Positions 1 through 6,973 of a DNA stretch of 14,677 nucleotides are shown here, one piece after another. Positions within the stretch are counted from its first letter, which is position 1. Each line of letters opens with the position of its first letter. Origin of the DNA: DAIOGN01 sp036745245 (GTDB lineage Bacteria; Zixibacteria; MSB-5A5; JAUVRN01); contig DAIOGN010000091.1 of NCBI GenBank assembly GCA_036745245.1, forward strand, positions 1 through 14,677, read 5' to 3'. Made by a program: the position numbers and the translations under genes. The notes beneath the pieces were generated by a model. That model ran no database searches. It saw only the letters and a list, made by a program, of their open reading frames with translations, and was not told the DNA's origin.

Positions 1-858
1 CATCTGCGTGGCCGTGATCACCGGCTTGCCGGCCAGATTGCAGCGTGCGATCAGATCCTTCTGCGTGAGCGCGATCTGCTCGAGCGGCACTTCCACACCC
101 AGATCGCCCCGCGCCACCATGATGCCGTCGGCGGCCACGAGGATCTCGTCGAAGTGCGCCAGCGCGCCGGCGCGTTCGATCTTGGCAATGAGAAAGGGTT
201 GGCGGCCCAGGGCCGCCGCCGCTTTGCGCACTTCATCCAGATCGGCCTTACGCTCCACGAAGGACTGGCTCACCGCATCCACGCCGGCTTTCAGTGCGAA
301 TTTCAGGCACTCGCGGTCGTGCGGGGTGAAGGCGGAGATCCCAAGGTCGATCCCGGGGAGATTCAGCCCCTTGCGTGAGGAGAGGGGCCCGCCCACGGCG
401 ACGGTGCAGTGCACCTCGCCCCCTTCCACCTTGTCCACTTCGAGCTGCACCAGCCCGTCGTTGAGGTACAGCCGGTCACCGTGCTTCACGACCCGAGGCA
501 ATTTGGGGAATGTCATCGACACGCGACGAGCGTCCCCAACGATTTCTTCTGTGGTGAGCGTGAAGGGATCTCCGGCCACCAGTTCGACGGGCTCCTTCGC
601 CATCTGGCCGATGCGCATCTTCGGCCCCGGCAGGTCCGCCATGATCGCCACGTGCTGCCCGGTGGCCCCTTCGGCGTCGCGGATGCGTCCGATCAGCTGA
701 CCGTGTTGCTCAAACGTCCCGTGGGACATGTTGAGACGCGCCACGTTCATGCCGGCCCGGATGAGCCGCGCCAGCATCTCGGGAGAGTCCGAAGCCGGCC
801 CGATGGTGGCCACGATCTTGGTGCGGTGTTCCGGCAGGGGTGCCGTCTTCGCGGTCAC
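1..858 (-). CDS. pyk: pyruvate kinase, N-terminal 286 residues (runs off left edge)
   Basis: Last step of glycolysis in the cytoplasm: phosphoenolpyruvate plus ADP gives pyruvate plus ATP. The visible part shows the N-terminal barrel start (TKIVATIGPAS, residues 13-23; ARLNMSHG, 40-47), the B domain (about 75-170, beginning DLPGPKMRIG), the KGLNLPG motif (163-169), the catalytic-lysine strand LIAKIER (223-229) and the MVARGDLGVE signature (247-256). It ends at the window edge in PVITATQM. The start is GTG at 858-856, overlapping the stop of the upstream nuclease by 4 bases (GTGA), with an AGGAGG about 10 bases before it; no ATG fits. Lys80 sits where potassium-dependent enzymes have Glu (the GPE/GPK position), which in this family predicts potassium-independent activity. 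The C-terminal part is outside the window. Family assignment is secure. Confidence 0.96.
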   Translation of the reverse strand, partial: MTAKTAPLPEHRTKIVATIGPASDSPEMLARLIRAGMNVARLNMSHGTFEQHGQLIGRIRDAEGATGQHVAIMADLPGPKMRIGQMAKEPVELVAGDPFTLTTEEIVGDARRVSMTFPKLPRVVKHGDRLYLNDGLVQLEVDKVEGGEVHCTVAVGGPLSSRKGLNLPGIDLGISAFTPHDRECLKFALKAGVDAVSQSFVERKADLDEVRKAAAALGRQPFLIAKIERAGALAHFDEILVAADGIMVARGDLGVEVPLEQIALTQKDLIARCNLAGKPVITATQM

Positions 859-2246
859 AGTTCGAGCCCCTCCTTCATGGCGGGCAGCATGCACGAAAGG
901 CCGAAGCGGGTCTGTATCTGCCGCGCCAGTTCCTTGCGCGGTTCATCTTCGCCGTGAGTGAGCGCCACCTTCGGCTTGCACGGCGCGATGGACGAAAACC
1001 ACTTCAACAGATCGGTTTGCCCCGCGTGCGCGGAAAAGCCGGTCAGCATGTGCACCTGCGCGTGCACCGCGATCTTCTCGTTATAGATGGTGACCTGTTC
1101 GGCCCCGTCCACCAGAAGGCGTCCCAGCGAGCCCTGCCCCTGATAGCCCACCATGATCACGTGTGTCTCGGGCTTGAAAAGATTCGCCCTCAGATGATGC
1201 AGAATTCGCCCCGCGTTGCACATTCCCGCGCCCGCAAGAACCATGCACGAACCTTCCTGATTGTTGATGGCCTTGGACTCCTCCACCGAGATCGTGATCT
1301 TGAGCGACTTCAGATCCTCGCGCATGGGCCGCTCGGCAATAAACTTCGTCATCTCCTCGTCGAACAGTTCCGGGTGATTCGCATAGATCTGCGTGGCCTC
1401 CGCGGCCATGGGGCTGTCGAGGAAGATCGGGAACGGCCGCACCTTGTTCTCGCGGAACATCCACGCCAGCAGGCTGATCAGAAGCTGGGCGCGACCCACA
1501 GCGAACGTGGGGACGAGCATCTTGCCTCCCCGTTTCACCGCGTCCACCACGATCTCCACGAACTGCTCCACGGATTCGTTGAACGGGCGATGGTCAGAAT
1601 CGCCGTACGTGGATTCGAGGAACACCAGGTCGGCTTGCGAAAACGTTTCATAGTCCTTCAGGATGAGCGCGCCCCGGGGACCCACGTCGCCCGAGAACAC
1701 CACGCGCTTCCGCCGTCCCGACTCCTCTACCAAAAGTTGAATGGAGGCCGAACCCAGCATGTGCCCCGACTCGACCCAGATGGCCTGCACCCCGGGGAGA
1801 ATCTGTACCGGCTTGTCGTAGGGCACCTCACGGAACAGACCGAACACGACCTCGGCATCCTCGGGGACATATAATGGTGGGACCGGCGGCTTGCCGGAGC
1901 GGACCAGCTTGCGGTTCCTGCGTTCGGCGTCCGATTCCTGAATCCGGGCTGCGTCCTTGAGAATGAGCGTTGACATTTCCACTGTGGCAGGAGTGGCGTA
2001 GATGGGTCCCTGATAGCCGAGCTTCGTGATCAGGGGCAGACGCCCGGTGTGATCCAGGTGCGCGTGCGTCAAGAGCACGGCATCCAGTCGTGCGTTGGCG
2101 CGTACGGGGGAGCGGTTGAGAGATTCGGCCTTCCGTCCGCCCTGGAACAGGCCACAGTCCACGAGCAGCCGGGAATTTCCCGTCTCTACAAGATACGCGG
2201 AGCCGGTCACCTCGCCGCCGGCCGCGCCGAGAGGCGTGACTCTCAC
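855..2246 (-). CDS. beta-CASP metallo-beta-lactamase-fold RNA exonuclease/endonuclease
   Basis: A 463-residue cytoplasmic zinc-dependent ribonuclease of the CPSF73-like / bacterial MBL-fold RNase group, expected to process or degrade RNA. Metal-binding motifs are complete: HAHLDH (61-66), GHMLGSAS with His162, and SGDVGP with Asp187. The beta-CASP motifs are also complete: Glu211 in FLESTYGD (motif A), His407 in FSAHAGQ (B) and His431 in LTHGE (C). VPTFAVGRAQ (245-254) and LAGAGMCNAGRI (337-348) are typical of this group. I chose GTG at 2246-2244 because the protein then begins directly with the first beta strand (MRVTPLGAAGGEVTGSAY), and the GTG overlaps the stop of the upstream LOG gene by 4 bases. 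Longer reading upstream only re-reads the LOG gene in another frame. The downstream pyk start overlaps this stop in the same way, so translation of the three is probably coupled. The RNA substrate cannot be told from sequence. Confidence 0.93.
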   Translation of the reverse strand: MRVTPLGAAGGEVTGSAYLVETGNSRLLVDCGLFQGGRKAESLNRSPVRANARLDAVLLTHAHLDHTGRLPLITKLGYQGPIYATPATVEMSTLILKDAARIQESDAERRNRKLVRSGKPPVPPLYVPEDAEVVFGLFREVPYDKPVQILPGVQAIWVESGHMLGSASIQLLVEESGRRKRVVFSGDVGPRGALILKDYETFSQADLVFLESTYGDSDHRPFNESVEQFVEIVVDAVKRGGKMLVPTFAVGRAQLLISLLAWMFRENKVRPFPIFLDSPMAAEATQIYANHPELFDEEMTKFIAERPMREDLKSLKITISVEESKAINNQEGSCMVLAGAGMCNAGRILHHLRANLFKPETHVIMVGYQGQGSLGRLLVDGAEQVTIYNEKIAVHAQVHMLTGFSAHAGQTDLLKWFSSIAPCKPKVALTHGEDEPRKELARQIQTRFGLSCMLPAMKEGLEL

Positions 2247-3067
2247 GACCGGGCCTTGTGAGAAGGCGTTAGACGCGCCTTCACGTTGCGGGGCAAACTC
2301 GCCACGATCAATTTGACAGCCTCTCTGGGCGAATCGGTGATGTGGCCGAAGCCGATCTCGTCCTTCGTGAACACACCCTGCTCCATCATGAACTGCCCCC
2401 ACTCACGCATGCCGTCCCAGAACTTCGCACCCATGAGAATGATGGGAAAGGGTCCGATCTTCCGGCACTGGATGAGTATGGCCGCTTCGAACAACTCGTC
2501 GAGCGTCCCCAGTCCTCCGGGCATCACGATGAAGGCGCAGGAGTACTTCACGAGACACACCTTGCGCGTGAAGAAGTAGCGGAAGGCAACGCTCTTGTCG
2601 ACGTAGGGATTGGCGCTCTGCTCGTGCGGCAGGACGATGTTGAGGCCGTAACTCGCTCCCCCCGACTCGTGTGCACCGCGGTTGGCCGCCTCCATGATCC
2701 CGGGGCCGCCGCCGGTGAGCGTGGCGAAACCGGCCCTGGCCAGTTCCGCGCCGGTGGCACGGGCGAGCTGGTAGTAAGGGTGGGCGGGCTTGAAGCGCGC
2801 GGAGCCGAACACCGTCACCGCCGGCCCCACGGGGTACAGCGCCCGAAACGCACGCACGAATTCGTCCTGGATGCGTTTGAGCCGGGCGCGTTCCTGGTCG
2901 ACGGTGCGCACCTTCGAGAGGAACTCGCGGTCGGCCGCATCCGGACCGCCCGCAGGCAGTTCGTATTCGCTCGTGCCCACCTTGCTCCAGTGCTTCTGCC
3001 AGGCCTCTTCCCAGGCTTTCGCGGTGGGAAGTTTAGGCAGGGGAGTCCGGGTGGTTTTCTTCTTCAT
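2243..3067 (-). CDS. LOG family protein (TIGR00730-type nucleotide 5'-monophosphate phosphoribohydrolase)
   Basis: A 274-residue Rossmann-fold protein of the LOG family, often mislabelled lysine decarboxylase. Characterised members cleave the N-glycosidic bond of nucleotide 5'-monophosphates, releasing ribose-5-phosphate; some act on cytokinin nucleotides. Both family motifs are intact: GGGPGIMEAANRG (119-131) and PGGLGTLDE (183-191), with the catalytic Arg/Glu region between. The first 70 residues are a charged extension (KKKTTRTPLPKLPTAKAWEE) followed by a helix, longer than in the short LOG proteins and typical of the long subgroup. The ATG at 3067-3065 has AGGAAG a few bases upstream. The gene ends in a 4-base overlap with the beta-CASP nuclease gene and lies 72 bases after the channel gene. 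A role in cytokinin production is not implied; nucleotide salvage or turnover is more likely, and this is inference. Confidence 0.9.
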   Translation of the reverse strand: MKKKTTRTPLPKLPTAKAWEEAWQKHWSKVGTSEYELPAGGPDAADREFLSKVRTVDQERARLKRIQDEFVRAFRALYPVGPAVTVFGSARFKPAHPYYQLARATGAELARAGFATLTGGGPGIMEAANRGAHESGGASYGLNIVLPHEQSANPYVDKSVAFRYFFTRKVCLVKYSCAFIVMPGGLGTLDELFEAAILIQCRKIGPFPIILMGAKFWDGMREWGQFMMEQGVFTKDEIGFGHITDSPREAVKLIVASLPRNVKARLTPSHKARS

Positions 3068-3139
3068 GCGCTTCCTGTGGCAGGGTGCGTTCGTGAATTG
3101 ATCTCGGGCAAGGGTCGGTGTCGGAGGCTTGCGACGTCC

Positions 3140-3823
3140 CTATTGCTGGCGGCCATGCAACTGCAGCGAGACGAGGCGCGCCAGCAGGATGGCGATATAC
3201 AATTGTCCCGTCAACGCCTCAGTGATGGCCAGGGAGCGTGCCAGAGGGAGAACCGGCGTGATGTCCCCGTAGCCCACGGTGGTGAGCGTCACGAAACTGA
3301 AGTAGCCGAATGCCAGCCCTGGAGCCGTCTCCACCAGAGTGCCCTGGAATGCGGCCGGGTAGTACAGGTACACCAGCTGGTAGGCCGACGCCCAGGAGAG
3401 ACCCAGAAGCAGGTACGCCGCAACGGCGCCTTCGATGCGCGCGCGCGAAATCGAGCCTGCGCTCAGCACCTTCGACAGAATCACGGCGGTGAACGTACCG
3501 AGGGTCGCCAGAGACGCCCATTCGCGCGCCACCGCAGTCGCCTCGGGCTTCAGGAACCAGCTGAGCCAGTGCACAAGAAGCGTGAGCACGGTGACGCCCA
3601 GCATGGAGTAGAACGCCCACCGCAACCTGGAGACACTGAGAACGCCCGTGATGAGAACGAGCGAGAAGAACACATCGGCCAGGATCCGGCCGGGCAGGCC
3701 CACCGTGACCACGGCCGGCAGCACGAAGGCTTTCACGACCAGGAGCACCAGAAAGGCCGAGAGAATGCCCTCGCGCTCCCAGAGCCCAGTCATGGCGGAC
3801 CAGGTCCGACGAGGTAAACTCAT
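3140..3823 (-). CDS. potassium-channel-like membrane protein (Ion_trans_2 pore)
   Basis: Inner-membrane cation channel. The selectivity filter TLTTVGYGDITP lies in the C-terminal third, between two hydrophobic helices (AAYLLLGLSWASAYQLVYLYY before it, and a helix around AITEALTGQLYIAILLARLV after it), which is the pore module of K+ channels. Four further hydrophobic segments precede the pore, so the topology looks like six membrane helices plus a pore loop. None of the first four has the regularly spaced arginines of a voltage-sensor S4. The protein ends a few residues after the last helix, with no RCK/TrkA-N domain. The frame opens at a GTG (3835), but I prefer ATG at 3823 because a 9-base inverted repeat covers the GTG; ATG at 3793 is also possible, and none has a good Shine-Dalgarno. 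It follows the polyphosphatase-like gene by about 50 bases on the same strand. Confidence 0.85.
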   Translation of the reverse strand: MSLPRRTWSAMTGLWEREGILSAFLVLLVVKAFVLPAVVTVGLPGRILADVFFSLVLITGVLSVSRLRWAFYSMLGVTVLTLLVHWLSWFLKPEATAVAREWASLATLGTFTAVILSKVLSAGSISRARIEGAVAAYLLLGLSWASAYQLVYLYYPAAFQGTLVETAPGLAFGYFSFVTLTTVGYGDITPVLPLARSLAITEALTGQLYIAILLARLVSLQLHGRQQ

Positions 3824-3825
3824 CC

Positions 3826-3868
3826 GCCGGTGCACCGCGAACGGTCACGCAGAGACGAATGCACCGGC
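3826..3868. repeat. 9-base perfect inverted repeat between the triphosphatase gene and the channel gene
   Basis: GCCGGTGCA at 3826-3834 is the exact reverse complement of TGCACCGGC at 3860-3868, with a 25-base loop. It begins just after the stop of the CYTH-Ppx-CYTH gene (3873) and ends 2 bases before the preferred channel ATG (3823). It has no T-run, so it is not a standard intrinsic terminator. It could be an RNA hairpin that limits channel translation, a processing site or an operator. Function is inferred only. Confidence 0.4.
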
Positions 3869-3872
3869 ACGG

Positions 3873-6239
3873 CTACACCACCACCGCCTGAAGCTCGCGG
3901 GCGTAGAACTCGAGGGCCGATTTGGTCTTCGTCTGCTGACCGCTTTCAATGGTGATGCCTCGCTTGGCTGCGTAGGCGCGCAGCTGAGCGCCCACTTTGA
4001 AGGTCTCCTCCGGCTTGCACTTGGTGGAGATCTCCAGCACGCGCGATCCGTCGGGATAGAGCCAGAATTCCGCCACCACTTTGCGACCCAGGCTCTTGGG
4101 CCAGAAGAGCATCTTGAGCAGGAAGATGGGGCCGAGCGTGGACAGAGAATTCAGCGTGAGGCCCTCGGGCGCATGCTTTCTGTAGAATGCGCGCTGCTCG
4201 CTGGAGAGCAGTTTGTTGAGCGGCGCGATCCCGGCGACCACGTCGCGAACCTGGGCTCCGGTGGCTTTGCCTTTCATCGACCCCGAGCACACGAATCCTC
4301 CCGGCAGGAAGTCGATTTCCACCTTGAAGCTCCCCGACTGGCGGATCGACAGCGGGAGTTCGGCCGGCACGACCGGCCGCAGCTTGACCACCGTGTCCGC
4401 GCTGCCGCCCTGGATACGGCGCGCACGCACCACCACTCCAGCCTGATTCAGCTGGAGATCGGGCGTGTCGAAGAAAAACACCTGCCTGGGCTCGGCCTCC
4501 ACGGGATCGATCGGAAGGGCCGAGATCGTGGCCCGATGCTCGGTCACAGGCACCGTGAGCTTGAGCTCCACCGAGTCCACGCCCTCGAGCAGCTCCACGG
4601 CTTCCGACACTTGAACTTCATTGAGGCGCGTCGAGTCGGCGGTTACAATTGCATTCATTTTGGGTTTCCTTTGAGCGGGAGTTTGGGATTTCGACCGGCG
4701 GGCCACGTGGGCCGGAGAACCGAAGCGTTCGAGTAGCACGCCGTGACGAAGGCCACGATCACTGACGGTGAGCCTCTCGGCGTCGAGCTTGTTCATGATG
4801 CTTCGCACGATGCACGCCCCGGCGAGGATCACGTCGGCGCGCTTGGGTTGAAGCCCCACGATGGATCGCCGACCTTGGGCGCCCTGAGAGGAATAGAGCT
4901 CGATCTGACGATCGATTTCACTTCTGTGGATGAGGGTCCCCTGCACGACATCGGGGTCATAGCTGGCGAGCCGGTGCATGACCGCCGCCATGTTCGTCAC
5001 GGCGCCGCCCATGCCCACGAGCGCATCCACCTTCGGGCTTTCGTCCAGGCGACCGAGATCCGTGGACAGAGCTGCCATCACCGCGCGAATCACCTCGGGC
5101 GTCACCGCCTGATCCAGGCCGAATCTCTCGGTGTAACGCACGGCACCCACATCCAGGCTGAAGCGCTGGTCGACACGAGTGCCTCGGCCGAAGGTGAACT
5201 GCGAACTGCCGCCGCCCGTGTCAAACACGGCCACTGAGCCCGCCGCCACACCGAGATGAGCCACCACGGCGAGGTACGCCAGCCGGGCTTCTTCTTCGCC
5301 GGAGATGACCTGCACGCTTGTGCCCGTGGCCTCGCGCATAGCGGCCAGCACCGCCTCGCGATTGCGAGCCAGGCGCAGGCCCGCCGTGCCCACAGCCACC
5401 AGGGCCTTCACGCCGATCGACTTCGCCTCATCCACCATGGCTTGCATGGCGGCCGTCGTTCGTTTGAGTGCCGCCTCACCGATCTCCCCCGTCTCGTTCA
5501 GGCCTTCCCCGAGACGCGTGAGTTCGGCGCGATCGACGACCCGGGTCCAGGTGCCGTCCGGATTGCGACGGCCGATGTGGAACTTCACGGAATTCGTCCC
5601 CACGTCGAGTACGGCGTAGCGCTCCGGCTCGGCGTCGATCAGCGCGGCCAGGCCGCGAGGATAGTTGGTGTTGGCCCAGCCTTCGAGCCCCATGGTGCGC
5701 ACCAGGCTCACGACCGCGGCCGGGTCCTCGGACTCCGCGGCCATGGTGCGCGTGGCCAGAAGATCGGCCGTTACGTCCGACAGTTCCACCATGCAATTTG
5801 AAATCGCATACCGCACCCGCCGTTTGTGCACGCGCACGGCGCGCAACGGCCCCGACGTTCCCGCGAAGTCGCCTTTAAACTCTGCTTCGCTCCACGCGGG
5901 TCGCAACAAGGAGGGCGTTTCAAGGCGCAGCGATTCAAGAACGGCGCGTACGTCCGCCGCGGACAATGGGAAGCCGGCCTTCATCACCGGTTCCCAGCGC
6001 TCGAGTCCGAACGGATCGGTTTCGCGCAGCAGTTTGATGTCCAGAAGATCGTGGCGGATCTTGACGATGCCTCCCGCCTTCGAGAGAAAATAGACCTCGT
6101 CGGTCTCCTGCACTCCTGTGCTCTGTTGTGAGGACAGCCAGGACTCGGCCGTCGCGAGGTTCTGTCCGAAGATTCGCCATTCCCACCGGGGGATCACGCC
6201 GGGGGCGTTGTCTTTGGAATTCGAGGGGAGCTTGCTCAT
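3873..6239 (-). CDS. CYTH - Ppx/GppA phosphatase - CYTH fusion protein
   Basis: A 788-residue cytoplasmic protein with three modules. Residues about 16-205 look like a divergent CYTH (triphosphate tunnel) domain: WEWRIFG at 19-25, VKIRHDLLDIK at 59-69, and KRRVRYAI then ELSDV at 139-156. Residues about 207-510 form a Ppx/GppA domain of the actin-like ATPase fold: LDVGTNSVKFHIG (211-223), GTAGLRLARN (284-293), ISGEEEARLAYLAV (312-325), DTGGGSSQ (340-347), GMGGAVTN (409-416) and SDRGLRHGVLLERF (493-506). Residues about 545-788 form a second CYTH-like domain: SVELKLTVP (556-564), FFFDTPDLQL (588-597) and VVKLRP (617-622). The Ppx core hydrolyses polyphosphate ends or (p)ppGpp in known relatives, and CYTH proteins bind or cleave triphosphates and tripolyphosphate, so polyphosphate metabolism is the best inference. 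DTGGGSSQ has Gln where most relatives have Glu. The ATG at 6239 has AGGAGGT 7 bases upstream. An internal ATG at Met528 may give a shorter product. Confidence 0.88.
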   Translation of the reverse strand: MSKLPSNSKDNAPGVIPRWEWRIFGQNLATAESWLSSQQSTGVQETDEVYFLSKAGGIVKIRHDLLDIKLLRETDPFGLERWEPVMKAGFPLSAADVRAVLESLRLETPSLLRPAWSEAEFKGDFAGTSGPLRAVRVHKRRVRYAISNCMVELSDVTADLLATRTMAAESEDPAAVVSLVRTMGLEGWANTNYPRGLAALIDAEPERYAVLDVGTNSVKFHIGRRNPDGTWTRVVDRAELTRLGEGLNETGEIGEAALKRTTAAMQAMVDEAKSIGVKALVAVGTAGLRLARNREAVLAAMREATGTSVQVISGEEEARLAYLAVVAHLGVAAGSVAVFDTGGGSSQFTFGRGTRVDQRFSLDVGAVRYTERFGLDQAVTPEVIRAVMAALSTDLGRLDESPKVDALVGMGGAVTNMAAVMHRLASYDPDVVQGTLIHRSEIDRQIELYSSQGAQGRRSIVGLQPKRADVILAGACIVRSIMNKLDAERLTVSDRGLRHGVLLERFGSPAHVARRSKSQTPAQRKPKMNAIVTADSTRLNEVQVSEAVELLEGVDSVELKLTVPVTEHRATISALPIDPVEAEPRQVFFFDTPDLQLNQAGVVVRARRIQGGSADTVVKLRPVVPAELPLSIRQSGSFKVEIDFLPGGFVCSGSMKGKATGAQVRDVVAGIAPLNKLLSSEQRAFYRKHAPEGLTLNSLSTLGPIFLLKMLFWPKSLGRKVVAEFWLYPDGSRVLEISTKCKPEETFKVGAQLRAYAAKRGITIESGQQTKTKSALEFYARELQAVVV
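4656..4672 (-). promoter_or_regulatory. internal ribosome binding site and start codon before the C-terminal CYTH domain
   Basis: On the minus strand, AAAGGA (4672-4667) lies 8 bases before an in-frame ATG (4658-4656) that is Met528 of the fusion protein. The surrounding codons (residues about 516-532) are A-rich, unlike the G+C-rich domains on either side, and encode a disordered-looking linker (KSQTPAQRKPK). Translation from here would yield the 261-residue C-terminal CYTH module alone. The signal is as good as that of neighbouring genes; its use in the cell is inferred. Confidence 0.45.
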
Positions 6240-6381
6240 TTAGCGAACCTCCTGGTGTCGCGCGCAGGAGGGTCAGTAGCGCTACCTTTTCTCTCTACCC
6301 TTCGCCGTCCACTCTGTTGAAGCCCTGGACGGTCCCTTCACTGCCTGCGTGAATATACTACGCGGCGACCACCAGACCCAA
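6240..6381 (-). promoter_or_regulatory. candidate promoter and structured leader of the CYTH-Ppx-CYTH gene
   Basis: Upstream of the gene (minus strand) there is a possible sigma70 pair: TTGGGT at 6381-6376 and TATATT at 6357-6352, with an 18-base spacer. The resulting leader would be about 105 bases. It holds an inverted repeat CCGTCCA/TGGACGG (6305-6311 and 6326-6332, 14-base loop), a 10-base palindrome GTAGCGCTAC at 6276-6285, and the strong AGGAGGT at 6253-6247. The -35 match is only fair, so the promoter call is weak; the repeats are exact. The same 167-base stretch is also the 3' end region of the FUSC-containing operon, for which I see no clear T-tailed terminator. Confidence 0.35.
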
Positions 6382-6406
6382 GCACGCGATGGACCGGGTT
6401 CTCCGG

Positions 6407-6973
6407 TTACACGGCCGCATCCTCCCCTGCGGGCACCTGAATCAGCCAGACTCGAGCCATAAGCCAGCTCACGAACAGCCCGACGAGACAGCCAAACACG
6501 ACTTCCGCGACCTTGTGCAGGCCTTGCCCCAGGCCGGCTCCGGTGGACTGATGCGCCACGCCGGCGGCCACGACCACCGCCGCCGTAATGGGTCCCTGCC
6601 GCCACATCGTCTTCACGCGGACGACCCAGGTGGAGACTACAACGGTCGCCGCCAGGGCCAGGGGGAGCATCCAGTGATTCTTGCCGCCCAACAGGAGGAA
6701 GAAGAAGCCGCAGGCGCTTCCCACCAGCACGTTAATCAACCGGCTCCTGAACATGCGTCGTGCCACATCCAGTTGAGGGTCGGAAGCCGCCACCATGGAG
6801 GCGATGGCCCAGATCGGATTGGAGTCCGAGAGGAGATTCAAAGTGGCCCAGACGATCGTGGATCCGATGAACACGTTCACGGCAAAGCGAAGCCCGAGCA
6901 CTTGCTGATACGAGAGTCCAAGGCGCAGCCGGAGCGCTTCGGCCCGGCGGGCCATCCCGATGGAGGGCGTCAT
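6407..6973 (-). CDS. FUSC-like / aromatic acid exporter-type membrane protein
   Basis: A 188-residue inner-membrane protein with about four to five hydrophobic helices (around residues 27-48, 52-63, 80-96, 101-120, 128-142 and 155-174). The pattern of an N-terminal helix, a loop with SNPIWAIASMVAASDPQLDVARRM, then a helix with the RSRLINVLVGSACGF motif is that of the FUSC/ArAE (DUF939-like) half-module, in which an R-x-x-x-x-x-G stretch in an early helix is conserved. Larger relatives export aromatic acids or are fusaric acid resistance proteins; this one is a short single-module version with no cytoplasmic C-terminal domain. Its ATG (6973-6971) overlaps the stop of the DCC-family gene by 4 bases. 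It is the last gene of the leftward operon. The substrate is unknown. Confidence 0.72.
   Translation of the reverse strand: MTPSIGMARRAEALRLRLGLSYQQVLGLRFAVNVFIGSTIVWATLNLLSDSNPIWAIASMVAASDPQLDVARRMFRSRLINVLVGSACGFFFLLLGGKNHWMLPLALAATVVVSTWVVRVKTMWRQGPITAAVVVAAGVAHQSTGAGLGQGLHKVAEVVFGCLVGLFVSWLMARVWLIQVPAGEDAAV

Noticed and set aside
840..1874. 344-codon plus-strand open frame
   Set aside because: Antisense to the beta-CASP nuclease, whose metal motifs are complete; no family motif on this strand.
2247..2402. N-terminal extension of the nuclease frame up to 2402
   Set aside because: The added 52 residues resemble no domain and overlap the 3' end of the LOG gene; the GTG at 2246 gives a normal family start and a 4-base overlap.
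2342..3817. 491-codon plus-strand open frame
   Set aside because: Runs antisense across both the LOG gene and the channel gene, has no ribosome site, and its translation is low-complexity His/Arg/Gly-rich.
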